A DNA stretch of 64,000 nucleotides, taken from Capsicum annuum. Its lineage: Eukaryota; Streptophyta; Magnoliopsida; Solanales; Solanaceae. Where the stretch lies: contig NC_061119.1 of the NCBI RefSeq assembly GCF_002878395.1, positions 47,262,284 through 47,326,283 on the forward strand. Direction: 5' to 3'. Each line of letters starts with the position of its first letter. The first letter of the stretch is position 1. Positions 1 through 11,523 of this stretch are shown here, one piece after another. Made by a program: the position numbers and the translations under genes. The notes beneath the pieces were generated by a model that worked only from the letters and a program-made list of their open reading frames with translations, had not been told where the DNA came from and did not search any database.

Positions 1-679
1 ATATTCATCACTATTGCTTGACATGCTTAAAAATAAAGCTTTTTGGGTTAAAAAATATATGAGCCCTTCGGGTTATAAATATTGAAGCTCTTTGCAAGGT
101 TAAAAATGATATATTTAAAAAAAAATGTAGCAGCAAAATTATAAAAAATATGATTGATAATTCTCTCCACATGTAGTTTCTTTATTTTGACTATTTTTGC
201 TATCTTTGACAAAATATGGTTGCAACTTTCATCTGAACCTATCCTCAATCTGAACCACAGACTCTGATTAAGCGATAAATCAGATGACAAATAAAATTAT
301 ACCAAAACATAATATTATTGATATAGTCTGGCCAATTAACCTACATATTAAAAACTAAATTGAAAAACATAAAATCTATTAGGTGAAAAGCACTCCCTAA
401 ATAAGACTCTTTAAAATGACTACATTGTGGATGTTGTTATGCTATGAGAAGAGAGATCTTCAATTTATAGAGGTACAAAGCCTTACTCCAAGAAAGAGGT
501 TAGCCAAATATGAAAAAGAATTATATTTTCAAGAAAAATAAAAGTATTTATAGTACTACTTTGACTTGCCTTCTGAAAAAATGAAACTCAAATTTGGTAA
601 GCAAATCAGGGCAAAAACCCTAACACAAAATAACTCTACGACAATGATAATTTTTGCTACTTGAAGCCGATAAAGCCAT
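1..679. other. Unassigned AT-rich flank left of Copia-1
   Basis: AT-rich sequence with no recognisable gene, domain or terminal repeat. A short open frame on the minus strand (48-290) has no family signature that I recognise and no flanking gene signals. The stretch ends at the TGTGGGG start of the Copia-1 5' LTR. It is probably old intergenic DNA or an unrecognised repeat. Confidence 0.5.
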
Positions 680-3642
680 TGTGGGGTCCATCATATGTCA
701 CAAATGTCTTCATTGGCTGCAAGGGTGAAAAATTGCCGATGTAAAATATCAAAAGTTCATATTTGATAGTTGGTAAAACAGACCATTAAACGTGTTCACT
801 GTGAACAATTTGAAACATTGTCTTTCTATGAGGTCATTGACGATACATGCAAGGACATGTTTTTCCTATAAATGGAGTATAACCATTTATTTGTGAGACA
901 AATTAAAACAAAGAGAAAAATAATATAGAGGGAGAAGTGAGGTATTCCACAGACTGTGATAAAAAATAATCTATGAAAGAAAAATTAGACTGAACGATAT
1001 TTTAGAAAGTTGGACGTTGAAAGAGGGTTATTTCTTTTGAGTGTGTGGTATCCACTTTGAGTATTATACTTGTGGCTACAGTGTAAACTTTCTTACTATA
1101 GCAATATCAATTTGTAACGCCCCGAAAATGGGTTTCGATACGTCATACGGTGCTCAAGACTAAGAGTAGCCTTAAGCAAACCCTGTAAGTCTTCTACTAC
1201 ATCTGAAGCTCAGAATATAGGAAATAAAGATATATAATCAAAACTAAGATACGGAATTATGTCAGAGCTAAATGAAATTATATGAATATAATATCTGAAA
1301 AATACTAGACTCAAGAGTCTGATCAATCAATACTGAAAATCTGAATCGTATCTAGCAGTATGACAAGCCTCTATTACTAATGCTAGAGAATCAATGGGAC
1401 AAACCCCCAAATGACTCGAACTGTCTGAAAATAGTGAATCATTTATACTAATAAGCTGAAAAACTGAGAGACTAAGTCCCCAAACTATGAGGAATTACCA
1501 ACTGTCGGGATGTAGATGGAGATGCTCGAAATCATTCACGCTGCTGAAATTAAGCACCTGAACCTACATTATGAGACAATGTAGTACATAAATGTATATG
1601 TGGATCAGTACTTCTAGATTGTACTGAGTATATAGGAGTGAATGCACAAGTAAATCAATAACTTAATAGTACTATAAATTTGTAAAATCATGCAAGCTAA
1701 CTGTAGATGACTCACATAAGCTGGAATATCTGAAAATGGAAAATCATAATTCATGGATATCAAAACATACTGCATATATCTAGTGAGTCATAATATTTTA
1801 TTTCTAAAAGTTGTACTTGTACTTTACTTTAAATCGTGTTGTCTAAGTGCAGAAAGGACTCACTTTTATATCTAAAATCTAGTAGCTAATGACTTATATA
1901 AAACAATATCTGAACAAAATCGTGAGCCTTTACACTTAGTTTCTGAAAGTTGTTCTGTTATGATTATTCTGTAGTCTTTCCTATTAGAGGGTTTCTTCTA
2001 ACCTACATACACTATTTGAGCTATCATAGTGTCCAACATCTAGTTCTCTTATGGGAAAACCTCAGGTTGGGAAGAGGTGTCATACTCTTGCCAAGGAGTA
2101 TAACCTAATCTAAGTGATCACATCTGTATCTGTCATCTATATAGAAATAGGAATAATTTGATAATCTATACTTACATTTGCTAGTAGTTCTGGGGCATGT
2201 AAACATACCCAACGCGGTGCTAAATACTACTCCCTTTAATCCTTATGCTCATTCTGTAGGAAATTCTCTTTTAAAAACTAATATAAGGGTTTACAATGAA
2301 AACCTCTTATAAATTTGTTTATTGTAATTTGTAGCTAAATTTGTAAAGTGGATTCTATATCTAAGCGGAGATCAAAAGATCAAATCTTTGTTCAAAATTT
2401 GAATATAGAAAGTCATGGGATGCTTAAAACCATAATCTTCTTAAAATAACAACATCCAAACTAGGGCTAGTAAACCATGCATCAATTTAATATCAAAATC
2501 ATAAAACTCATGCTAAATAATGAAATTATTGATAATTTAAATCTATATATGGAAATTTCTACAATACGCATGAAAATATGAAAGTAGACATACAATTCAA
2601 CATCTAATTCACTTGAAATCTCATAATCTCACAAATAGCAGTATTAGGTATAAACCCTAATTCAAAACTCATATAAATTCATATAAAATTTGCTTCAAAA
2701 ACTAATTTTGAAAACAAGGATGAAAGGATTATCCTTGTTGAAAAATCTCACATACCTTAATTGATGATTAGATGAAGAAACTTGAACTTGAATTCCTATT
2801 TGTGCTCTTGAAGATAGATTCTTGAAGTTCTTGAATTGGGAATATTTAATTTTGAGCTTTCTTGAAAAAAGAATGGTGGAATTTGGATTTCTTGGAGAGA
2901 AAGATTTGAGTTCTAGGATTTCATTGGAGAGTAATTTTGATGAAAATATGCATATAATGGTTAGAATAGGATTAATTCTGTGTTTTACACAATTTGGGGA
3001 ATTGGGAAAAGACTAAATTGCCATTTTAAAATTTTACTCAAAACTGAAAATCCCGACTTTGTCACCCACCGTGACGCGACGCTATCATGGTGTCTTACTG
3101 GAAAATGGACAATTGCCATTTTGGCCTCTGGCGCGATACGGTAAAACCCATTGCATCACTGAAAAAGGATGAGTGCCATTTTGCACTCCACTGCGATGCA
3201 GTGACTGTCCAATTAAGAATTTTGGTATGATACAGGCTAATCGAGGTGATTTACTGGAAAGGGATGAATGAAAACTGAAACTTCACTGTGACGCAAGGCA
3301 ATCGCGGATCTTCACTAGAATCGGACAATTGCAATTTTGTCCTTCACCGCAACGCAGTGCCCATTGAAATGCCCTACTATTTTTACTAAAATCGCCATAA
3401 CTTCTCAATAGAGTATCAGATTAAGGTGAAATCGGTATCGTTGGAAAGCTAATTCAATTATCTCCAAATTGGTGGGTCTAGAGCTTGAAAAATCTACATG
3501 TATCAAGAGTTATTCATTTTTGAAGTTGACCCTTGACATTTTAGGAGTTAAACTAAGCTAGAAAAAATATGGGGTATTACATAATTGCTCCTCTTCTTCC
3601 ATGGTTTTTCTCTTATTTAAATGAATTATGACGTAAAATTCA
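680..3642 (+). repeat. Copia-1 5' LTR (split by solo LTR A)
   Basis: The LTR runs from TGTGGGG at 680 to AATTCA at 3642, and a primer-binding site follows directly. Only 680-1112 and 3587-3642 belong to the Copia LTR, about 490 bp in all. The sequence between them is the inserted gypsy LTR and its target duplication. The segment 680-960 matches 7681-7962. Confidence 0.85.
1113..3581 (-). repeat. Solo gypsy LTR A inserted in the Copia-1 LTR
   Basis: A 2.47 kb unit starts TGTAACGCCCCG and ends GGGGTATTACA, the reverse-complement pattern of the gypsy LTRs elsewhere in the window, so it lies on the minus strand. No gag-pol is attached. Flanking pentamers are caatt (left) and taatt (right), a one-mismatch target duplication, and the Copia LTR continues after it. 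This is what unequal LTR-LTR recombination leaves behind. It carries a degenerate GC-rich repeat block near 3040-3370 with several ACGC(G) words. Small open frames inside it are not genes. Confidence 0.85.
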
Positions 3643-3654
3643 TGGTATCATTAT
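3643..3654 (+). other. Copia-1 primer-binding site
   Basis: TGGTATCATTAT lies directly after the LTR end. The usual initiator-Met primer site of Copia elements is TGGTATCAGAGC, so the first eight bases are kept and the last four have drifted. Confidence 0.7.
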
Positions 3655-3770
3655 TTTTTTTTATTTTTTCTCATTATTTTTCTATAAATACTTTTGTTGT
3701 TATTCTGCCTTTGCCCCAAAAATTAATATCGAAGCCTACAATTTGCAATATCTATATTTTTTGATAAATA

Positions 3771-4560
3771 ATGAAAGCCAACACAAGTAAAATGGTTACT
3801 TTGAATGACATTAATTATGTTATTTAGAAGGCAAAAAATAAAAGATCTGCTCTACGCCAAGAATTTTCATCTACCAGTCCTTGACACCATGAAACCTAAA
3901 AATAAAATCAATAAAGAGTGGAACCTAGGCAGTAGGTTGACGACAATGTGTTGAACCATATTTCTGGAGAGACATATTCTTGGTCCCTATGGGAGCATCT
4001 TAAAAGTTTTATTCTTGAAAGACTAAAAATAATAAGATGTTCATGATAAAATAAATGGTAGGATTTAAATATCATGATGTTTCTTCGATGATAAATTACC
4101 TAAATAACTTTCAAGGGATCATGAGCCAGTTATTTGTTGTGGGCATTAAATTTGATGTAGAAATTCAAGTCTTTCTTCTACTTAGTTCCCTACCAAACTC
4201 TTGAAAATCATTTAGAACTTCATTGTCAAATTCTACTATTGATGGCGTGATCTCTATGAATTTTGTTAAGAGCAACCTTCTTAATAAAGATATGAGACAA
4301 AATCTCAAGGTTCCTCTTTGTCCGATGTCTTGATCATCATATGATGTCTTGTTGACTGACACTTGGGGAAGAAGTAGGAATCATTGTTCTCAAAATAGTA
4401 AACATTATAAAAGCAAATTTAGAGGCAAACTTAAGGTATTGAGTGTTATCATTGTGGTGAGTACACAAATTTTTTTTTGACAGTTCAAGATAGAGAACTG
4501 AGACAAGAAGAAAAAGAAAGAAGATGAAAATAAACATTGCATATCCACCATCACCACCGA
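3771..4560 (+). pseudogene. Copia-1 gag (broken)
   Basis: Conceptual translation in shifting frames gives pieces typical of Tork-clade GAG: a QWVDDNVLNHIS-like segment near 3930, a YHD...LNNFQGI segment near 4070-4120, and an SFRTSLSNS segment near 4200. The likely start is the ATG at 3771, about 130 bp after the primer site. GAG would form the particle that packages element RNA in the cytoplasm. Several stops and frameshifts interrupt it. The minus-strand open frames over this region are shadows. Confidence 0.75.
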
Positions 4561-4589
4561 AGATCTTGTTACTGCCCTTGATGAAAATC

Positions 4590-5120
4590 TATTAAATATT
4601 TTTCATGATGAGTCAGGTTGAATTGTGAATTTTGGTGCCGCATCTCACGTGACATCAAGGAAGAATTTTTTTCTTATTTGAGTATGGATAATGAGACAAT
4701 ATCTAAGATAGCTGGCAGTGGTACAACTTATTTAGAAACTCGTATTGGATGTAAACTAGTTTTAAACAGTGTAAATCATGTCTGATGTTCGTTTGCACTT
4801 GATTTCTATTGATGTGATGGATGATGAGGGATATTTTAACACCAATGGTGGTGAAAAATGAAAACTCATTAATGGTTCTTTGGTTGTGGCTCGTGAAGAC
4901 AAGCCTCGTGGTTTATATTAGACTACGTCTTCTACTTGTGCTAATATGGTGAATGCAGTTGGAAGGGCTAGCTCTTCAATATTATGATATAAGAGGCTTA
5001 GCCATATTAGTGAGAGAGGACTTATTGTTATGAATAAAAAGAAATTACTATTAGATTTTAAAAGTGCTAAATTAGAAAAATGTGAGCACTTTTTGACTGA
5101 AAAATAAAATAGAGATTCTT
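4590..5120 (+). pseudogene. Copia-1 protease and GAG-pre-integrase region (broken)
   Basis: Near 4618-4660 the translation reads SG*IVNFGAASH, which corresponds to the WIVDSGAASH active-site region of Copia aspartic proteases. The Trp codon has become TGA and the catalytic Asp reads as Asn, so this copy cannot cleave the polyprotein. Downstream, a GLY...RLSHISERGL segment (4908-5040) matches the GAG-pre-integrase zinc-finger region, followed by a decayed Cys pair near 5090. The region joins integrase without a gap, as in the family. Confidence 0.75.
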
Positions 5121-5145
5121 TCAAGTCTCATCCTCTTTCAAGAAA

Positions 5146-5790
5146 GACATAATTGCTTGAGTTGGTGCATTCAGATTTTTGTGGTCCAATAAAGACAAGA
5201 ACTTTGGGTGATGGACTTACTTTGTTACTTTTATTGACGATTGCTCAAAAACTTTGGGTCTATGTATTGAAGAGCAAAGACCAGGTGTCTCTTAGCAGTT
5301 TTAGGCTTTTGTTGAAAGAGAAACAAGGAAGAAGCTGAAATGTATTTGTACTGATAAAAGTCGTAAATATTATGGACCGCTTGACGAATACTCCATCCAA
5401 CAAGGTATAAGACACCAAAAGATTCCTTCTAAGATGCCTCGGCTTAATGGTTTGATAGAGAGGATGAACATTGTCTTAATGGAAAGAGCCAGGTGTTTGC
5501 TTTTAGAAGTAAAGTTGTCGAACTTCTTTTGAGGTGAGGCTCTATTGACCTCTACATTTGTTATTAACTTATCTCCTATTGTTCTTTATAAAGTGATGTG
5601 CCAAAATAGAGTTTGGTATAGGATGGATGTTTCATATGACCATTTGAGAGTATCTGGTTGTAAAATTTTTGTATATGTGTCCAAAGATGAGAGGTCAAAG
5701 TTAGATACCAAGATGAAGCAGTGCATCTTCATTGGTTATGGCCTTGATGATTTTAGTTACAGGCTCTAATATTCGGTTAGGAAGAATATT
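5146..5790 (+). pseudogene. Copia-1 integrase core (broken)
   Basis: The catalytic core starts with LELVHSDFCGPI (about 5153-5190), carrying the first catalytic Asp. The second region reads CTDKSRKYYG (about 5343) where the family has SDNGGEY, so the Asp is kept and its glycines are lost. The Glu region reads NGLIERMN (5449-5475) with the Glu present. A later part (5620-5760) matches the conserved GCKIFVYVSKDERSKLD C-terminal segment. Stops and frameshifts separate the pieces. Integrase would insert the element cDNA in the nucleus. Confidence 0.85.
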
Positions 5791-6150
5791 TTAAAAAATT
5801 ATGATGTTATCTTCATGGAGAATCAAACAATTAAAGATATTGACAAAGTAGAGAAGCTAGAATCTTTAAGTTCTGATAGTATGGTTAATCTTGATCAAGT
5901 TCCTTATACAAGTATGCATAATGTTAGTGGACTTGATAATTACCGTGATGACCGAAACCATATTTTAAATCAACACGTTGATATTGATAATTACAACTAT
6001 GTTGTTATTGACGATGCTCTTATTCAAAAAGTTGTGTACAAGTCATATGTTCTACTTAGAAGATCAGCAAGTTGATATTCCTTCTTCTCATTAGTTTCCT
6101 AATGAGAATGTGTTATTGATGGAGTAAAATCGAAATGTTATGAGGAGTTC
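5791..6150 (+). pseudogene. Copia-1 integrase-RT linker
   Basis: A low-complexity acidic stretch rich in Asp and Asn, with an open frame at 5815-6075, sits where Copia polyproteins have a variable linker between integrase and RT. No domain is recognisable. Position is the main evidence. Confidence 0.55.
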
Positions 6151-7000
6151 ATGGAAGATGAGCATAAGGATCAATAGATTGAAGCCATAAAAGATGAGAT
6201 GAAATCTCTGCATGAGAATCACACTTATGAGTTGGTGAAATTGCCTAATTTCATGAGAGATTTGAAGAATAAGTGGGTGTTCAAAGTAAAATTTGAAGAA
6301 CACAACTTGTAGCCCATATACAAAGTCTGATTGGTTTGCGAGGGATTTGATCAAATAAAGGATATTGAATTTGACAAAATATTTTCTTCTATATAGTTTT
6401 TGGTTTGGCTACTAGTCTTGATCTAGAGATTGAGAAAATGGATGTGAAGATAACTTTTCTTTATAGTGACCCCGAAAAGGAGATCTATATAAAACAACCT
6501 AAGGGTTTAAATAAAAGAGGTAAAGAAAATTATGTGCGCAAACTTAAAAAGAGTCTCTATGGTTTGAAGCAAGCTCCTAGACAGTAGTATAAAAAGTTTG
6601 AATCTGTCATAGGATAAAGGCTACAAGAAGACTTCTTCAGATCGCTGTGGTTTTTTCGATGATAATGTTATCATCCTCTTACTATATGTGGATGATATGT
6701 TAATTGTGAGAAAGAATGCTTCCAGGATTGTCGAGATAAAGAAACAGTTATGCAAGTCTTTTACTATGAAAGACTTGGTTCATGCTAAGTAGATTTTGGA
6801 TATGAGGATTACTCATCTCAAAGATAAAAGAAGCTTTACTTGTCACAAGAAAAGTACATTGAATGTGTACTGGAATGCTAAGATTGTTAACACACCCATT
6901 ACTGGTCATATAAAGTCGAGCAAGAAAATATATCCTATAGTGGAGAAGGATAAAGAGAGCATCACTAAGGTTTTATATTCCTCCGTTGTCGAAAGTTTAA
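6151..7000 (+). pseudogene. Copia-1 reverse transcriptase (broken)
   Basis: Typical Copia RT blocks occur in order: a degenerate KWVFK segment near 6270, EKMDVKITFLYSDPEKEIYI (6432-6500), then KSLYGLKQAPRQ (6551-6587), and the active site LLYVDDML with YVDD intact at 6685-6696. The later part contains a degenerate MRITHLKDKRS segment. Stops and at least one frameshift make it non-functional although the catalytic Asp pair survives. Confidence 0.9.
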
Positions 7001-7079
7001 TGAATAAAATAATGTGTAAGAGACCTGATATTGTTCACGCAATTGGTGTTGTCAGTATGATACTTGAAAATCAAAGGTA

Positions 7080-7632
7080 GGAGTACTGGGAAGCAGTCAA
7101 ATGGATATTAAGGTACCTAAGAGGAAAATTAGGTGATTGTTTGTGTTTTAGGGAATCGGATCCAATCTTGAAGGGCTATACAGATGCTGATATGACAGAT
7201 GATCTTGATAGCTGAAAATCTACTACTGAATTTTTATTTAAAATTTTATGGGGGGCTATATCATGGCAGTCAAAGTTGCAGAAGTGTGTTGCACTATCTA
7301 CAACTGAAGCTGAGTATATTGCGGCTACTGAAGCTGGCAAGAAAATGATATGACTCCAACGGTTCCTTCAAGAACTTGAATTTCAGCAAATAGTGTACCT
7401 TGTCTATTGTGACAGTCAAAGTATAATAGAATTGAGCAAGAACTACATGTACTATGCAAGAACAAAATACATTAATGTGAGGTACCATTGGATTCGTGAA
7501 CAAGTGGAGAACGAATCGTTCCATATGAACAAGATTCACACGACTAAACATCCTGTAGATATGATGACAAAGGTGGTGCCAAAAGACAAGTTCAAATTGT
7601 ACAAAGAACTTGTCGGCATGAGCTCTCCTTGA
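7080..7632 (+). pseudogene. Copia-1 RNase H and element C-terminus (broken)
   Basis: The RNase H segment includes STTEAEYIAATEAGKKMI (7298-7350) and CDSQSIIELSKN (7409-7444), followed by ARTKYINVRYHWIREQVE, the usual C-terminal block of Copia polyproteins. The open part is 7393-7632 and ends in a natural-looking stop about 50 bp before the 3' LTR. The minus-strand open frame 7294-7692 is its shadow. Confidence 0.9.
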
Positions 7633-7680
7633 GAAGCCGGAGATATCTCCTTCAGACGTATGGGACTGGTATGGAAGATT

Positions 7681-7962
7681 TGTGGGGTCCATCCCATGTC
7701 TTAAATGTCTTCATTGGCTACAAGGGTGGAAAAAATATCAAGATAAAATATCAAAAGTTCAAGATTGGGTAGTTGATAAAGTAGGCCATTAAATGTATTC
7801 ACAGTAAACACTTTGAAACATTGTCTTTCTATGATGTCATTGATGATACAGGCAAGGACATATTTTTTTCTATAAAAATGGAGTACAACAATTCATTTGT
7901 GAGACACAGCAAAATAGAGTGAAAAATAATATAGAGAGAGTGGTGAAGTATTTTAAACATGG
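7681..7962 (+). repeat. Copia-1 3' LTR fragment
   Basis: It begins TGTGGGGTCCATCCC and matches 680-960 with many substitutions and small gaps. Similarity stops near 7962, so the distal 200 bp of the LTR are missing. The matched part contains a CTATAAAAATGG word near 7871 that could have been the TATA box, compared with CTATAAATGG at about 866 in the 5' copy. Confidence 0.85.
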
Positions 7963-9232
7963 TGGTGCTGTCGCAATGAAAGTAGAGCTTCCAAAAGGAA
8001 ATTTTTTACTGGATAATGGATAAACGAAGTTGGGCCAGTTTGGGATTTTCTAATTCTTTTGTTTTCTCTTGAGTTTTGGATATGACACAATATTTGAAAT
8101 TTCAGTTCGATAATTTTATTTTCAGTTTTAAAATATATTATATCATTAGTACATCAAATTAGTTCAGCATGATTTGGAATTTTTAAGTTCGATTCTGCAT
8201 TTTACTCTAGTGTTGTATATTTGCATGCACTTGTCTAGAAAGAAACTGTGTAACCTTCTAATAATATCAAATGAAGGAGAGATACAATAGCAGCTAGCTA
8301 TGGTGCCTTGTTATATATCATATCTGGCAAAGTTAAGAAGGGAAAATTTTAGAGGACATGGTGTAAATATCAATTTTGTTTTGCAACAAATACAATCGAT
8401 AGTCATCGAGAAAGTTAATATGCATGGAGGATCCAATTTAGCTAGAAAGTGTACTTGGTTCATAGATAGACTATGTTCTTCAGCTTCCCCGAGGCCTAGT
8501 CATCTTGGCACACTTCCTAGAAGGTGTCCAAGCGATTAGGTGCTTTTCAGGTGTATTCATTTTTGTTGGTAGGTTATATTTACAGTGAATTGCCAATTTT
8601 TTTTAGCACATTAATTAACACATTGATTGGTCTTCTTAATCTGCTTGTCCTTCAACCATTGAACAAATTCAATTGCTACCTTAAATTGCGATCAGGGGTA
8701 AACAACCATATATTTGTATTTAAGAATTTATTATATGTATTAGAATATTTAGCTAGGAACTCAGTCCGTTTGTTCGATTATTATTCTATATTAATATGAG
8801 ATTGTTATAGAAATTCCCAACGTTAAAATCTTGGATTCATCTTTAAGGATTGGATCCTTTCATCTTGAGCAAAACATCTCGGATCCAAGTTTGGGTATGG
8901 AAAATCTATTGGTGGGAAACACTCAATTTTAATGGTTCATATGCAAATCCAGGTTAGTCCAGACCTCTTACACCTCCATGTAATTACCAAACATCGACTG
9001 AGATACAAAAAGAAAACAACCATCTTTTGTTTCCAAATTCCACCAGTAAGAACTTTGAAGAGGTGAAGATAAAAACATGACTCATAATTTACTACTAGGT
9101 AATTTTATAGAAGAAACAAATTACACTCTCATACAATTACTGACAAACCAGCAAAATATAGAAACATAAGATACTAACCATACCAGGTAGTTTTATTGCC
9201 ACAACCAATCTTCATATTTCACAATTAAATGT
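7963..9232. other. Unassigned sequence between Copia-1 and the GST pseudogene
   Basis: No domain, RNA gene or element end was recognised. Short open frames at 8300-8539 and 8524-8799 (+) show no family signature and are probably chance. The part 9032-9180 is the 3' flank of the GST copy and is duplicated at 11524-11670. The rest is unique within the window. Confidence 0.5.
9032..9180 (-). repeat. GST 3' flank, copy 1
   Basis: About 150 bp just downstream of the GST stop codon align along their length with 11524-11670 in the same orientation. Shared words include acatgact, catacaatta and agatacta. It probably derives from the 3' UTR or flank of a tandemly duplicated GST gene. Confidence 0.7.
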
Positions 9233-10504
9233 TTATTTGGGAGCACCTGCAGCTGCAGCTTGAAAACGAGATTCGAAATAGGCAAGCAACTCATTTCTTG
9301 AAGGTAAATGTTCCTTGACTTGGCTGCAGCTAATGTAATTATCTCTCCAAGCACAAATATTGGGAAATTTTTCACTAGTAACAACAACTCCAACAGCTTC
9401 TTCAAGAATTCATAACCAAAAAGCCATAAAATTAGCAGCAATATCAGCAAATCCAAATTCGTTACCTACAAAGAATAACTTGTCCTTAAGCTCATTATCA
9501 AGAATCTTCAACAGCTCAGAAAATTCCTCATTGGATTTTTCTGCCTCCTCTCCTTTGCTAAACAGATCTTTGGCCAATACTGGTATGCATTGCAAAATAA
9601 CTCAAAAAACTTTAAAGTTTCAAAATTTAAAGGAACATATTACATGAAACTGAATGGAGTTTTAAGTTTTATGCATCGATGATGTAAATGATATTTTGAC
9701 AATCATATCCCTAATAAGTTAAGTGTTTTCAATTTGGTCTGTCTGATTTTGACTCTCGCACACGGAGTTTAAAATTAAATACGACTTTCAAATCTTGCAA
9801 TTCTAAACTAAAAATATATGGAATGTACAAAAGGTTGTTTAATCTTCTGATATTAAATATGTCATGTGAACAATTAGAACGAATGAGTTGGAAAAAAAAG
9901 GGAAAGAGATATATTATTTGAAACAAATTAAAAAAAATAAATAAAACAAATTGAAATGATGCGAGTCATAAATTTTTGTGATAAACACTAATTTTTAAAT
10001 CTATAAAATCAGTAATTAATCAGCTATAAACCATCAAAGCTTTTATAATTAATCTAGTGGAGTCTTATTACTCCTTATTCCCTATCCCGATGTAATGAAA
10101 GTTTTTGAAAAATAATACAATTGATGTAACATGTTAAATTACATGGAAAAAAAACTTTAGTGAAGTATATATAACATAAATTCAAATGAATTTACCGTAT
10201 CATTAAGGAACTTTGCCCAAAAACGAGCAATAGCTCGATCAAAAGGGTCATTAGGAAAGATGGAAGGGCCTTCAAATGTCTCATCAATGTATTCAATAAT
10301 TAGCATTGACTCACAAATGGGCTTTCCTTTGTAAATGAGAATTGGGATTTTCTTTGTGAATCGGGTTGGATTCAAGAAGTAGAGGGCTTTTGTTCTGTAG
10401 ATCTTCTTTTACAAATTGATATTCAACACCCTTAACTTTCAGAACCCACTCAACTCTATGACCAAAAGTCTCAGTGGAAAGCCAAGCAACTTCACTTCTT
10501 CCAT
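9233..10504 (-). pseudogene. Tau-class glutathione S-transferase, two exons, broken
   Basis: Exon 1 is 10196-10504 and exon 2 is 9233-9589, with a 606 bp intron, matching the one-intron layout and roughly 220-residue length of plant tau GSTs. These cytosolic enzymes conjugate glutathione to electrophiles. Exon 1 shows the thioredoxin-like fold: [12 protein letters not shown], then [16 protein letters not shown] with the Glu-Ser that contacts glutathione, then [12 protein letters not shown]. Exon 2 shows [20 protein letters not shown] and ends in AAAAGAPK and a stop. Lesions: the frame of the first codons does not connect to the rest (near 10485); one extra A shifts the frame near 10350; TGA replaces a codon at 9410-9412; the expected AG acceptor reads AA at 9590-9591. 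The donor GT is at 10194-10195. Plus-strand open frames here are shadows. Confidence 0.9.
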
Positions 10505-10615
10505 AGGTTTCTCTGTTTTTTAATTTACTTTTCTATGTTGATGAAATTTATGCATGCGTGGTGAGTTTTCATTCTTGAATTCTTTTTCTTTTATAGATGG
10601 AAACCAAATGTCTTA

Positions 10616-10901
10616 CTCCCTCCGTTTAAAAACGAATGACCTACTTTTCTTTTTATTCCGTTTTAAAAAAGAATGATTTACTTTTTTTTTTAAACCTATT
10701 AAAAAAGAATGACCCCTTTTGTTTTATTGACAATACTTTAATTTCTACTTTCTACATGACATATTTAGGACCACAAAATTAAAGACATTTTGGTACATTT
10801 GACACAACTTTAATTTAAGGCAACAAGATTCAAAAATCTTCTTTATTTTCTTAAACTTTATGCAAAGTCAAATTAAGTCATTCTTTTTTAAACGGAGGAA
10901 G
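10616..10901. mobile_element. Stowaway-like MITE
   Basis: A 286 bp element is bounded by inverted repeats that begin CTCCCTCCGTTTAAAAA at the left and end TTTTTTAAACGGAGGAAG at the right. They pair over about 26 bp with few mismatches and are flanked by TA on both sides (10614-10615 and 10902-10903). CTCCCTCCGTTT ends with a TA duplication are typical of Stowaway (Tc1/mariner-derived) MITEs. There is no coding capacity. It lies 112 bp upstream of the GST start codon. Confidence 0.85.
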
Positions 10902-10903
10902 TA

Positions 10904-11523
10904 ATTTGTTGTGGGCAATCCATTTGTAACTTTTTACACTTTCATGTTGACCAAGACTTCTCCTAAAAATATTTCCAATAATAATTATCCAGTTTAAAAA
11001 ATTAATGCATAATTTATTTATTTATACCCCACTTTAACCTTGACAATTCATTAAACAATATATCTCCGAATGCATTAAATTTATTATATTCAAAAGGTGA
11101 TAAAATAAAATCATTCTTGTTATTTATTATTTCTAAAATTGTGTGTAAGTGTAACGTCAATAATGAACAAATATTATTGGTCGGAGCGAGTACTTATAAG
11201 TCAACAATAAAAGATAATGAAGGAGTTATTCTCTATAAAATAAAATGTTAGTCCTTTTGAAACTTGAGTCCCCTACTTTATAGATTGGGAAATTGGGATG
11301 GCAGCGGGACAGGACAGGTTTTGAGCAAGAGAAAATGTCACAGCTATCTATAGGTTGGTTAGTCCTCATGTGTCACTAGTCGTGTAGCCCCTAGTAGGAT
11401 CAATGAGTACAAAAAATGGAGCATTGGCTATAAAGGAAAATTAAAAATTCTTCATTTATATTCTTGACTTATAAATTTCTATCAAAATTTCAAAAGATCT
11501 AAAATAAAGCATAGGGCCTTAAA
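10904..11523. other. Ancestral GST upstream region, no gene seen
   Basis: AT-rich sequence between the MITE and the second GST 3' flank. It would hold the distal promoter of the GST copy on the minus strand. I could not assign a TATA box or any other site with confidence. Confidence 0.45.

Larger units (their letters stand above)
680..7962 (+). mobile_element. Copia-1: decayed Ty1/copia (Tork/Tnt1-like) retrotransposon
   Basis: A full-order Copia element: LTR, primer site, gag, protease, integrase, RT, RNase H, LTR. The LTRs are recognised because the sequence starting TGTGGGGTCCATC at 680 recurs at 7681 with about 280 bp of clear similarity. Integrase before RT is the Copia order. Many stops and frameshifts break the single polyprotein expected of this clade. 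The 5' LTR is split by solo LTR A. The 3' LTR stops matching near 7962, so it is truncated and no target duplication can be read on the right. Confidence 0.9.

Noticed and set aside
3643..3654. tRNA-like sequence TGGTATCA
   Set aside because: It is the primer-binding site complementary to a tRNA 3' end, not a tRNA gene. No cloverleaf arms are nearby.
7294..7692. Minus-strand open frame of 132 codons
   Set aside because: Antisense shadow of the Copia-1 RNase H region, and it runs into the LTR.
8300..8799. Two adjacent plus-strand open frames between Copia-1 and GST
   Set aside because: No recognisable domain, no splice or promoter context, and lengths expected by chance in this much sequence. 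Left as unassigned.
9360..9647. Plus-strand open frame of 95 codons
   Set aside because: Antisense to GST exon 2, whose minus-strand translation is unmistakably tau GST.
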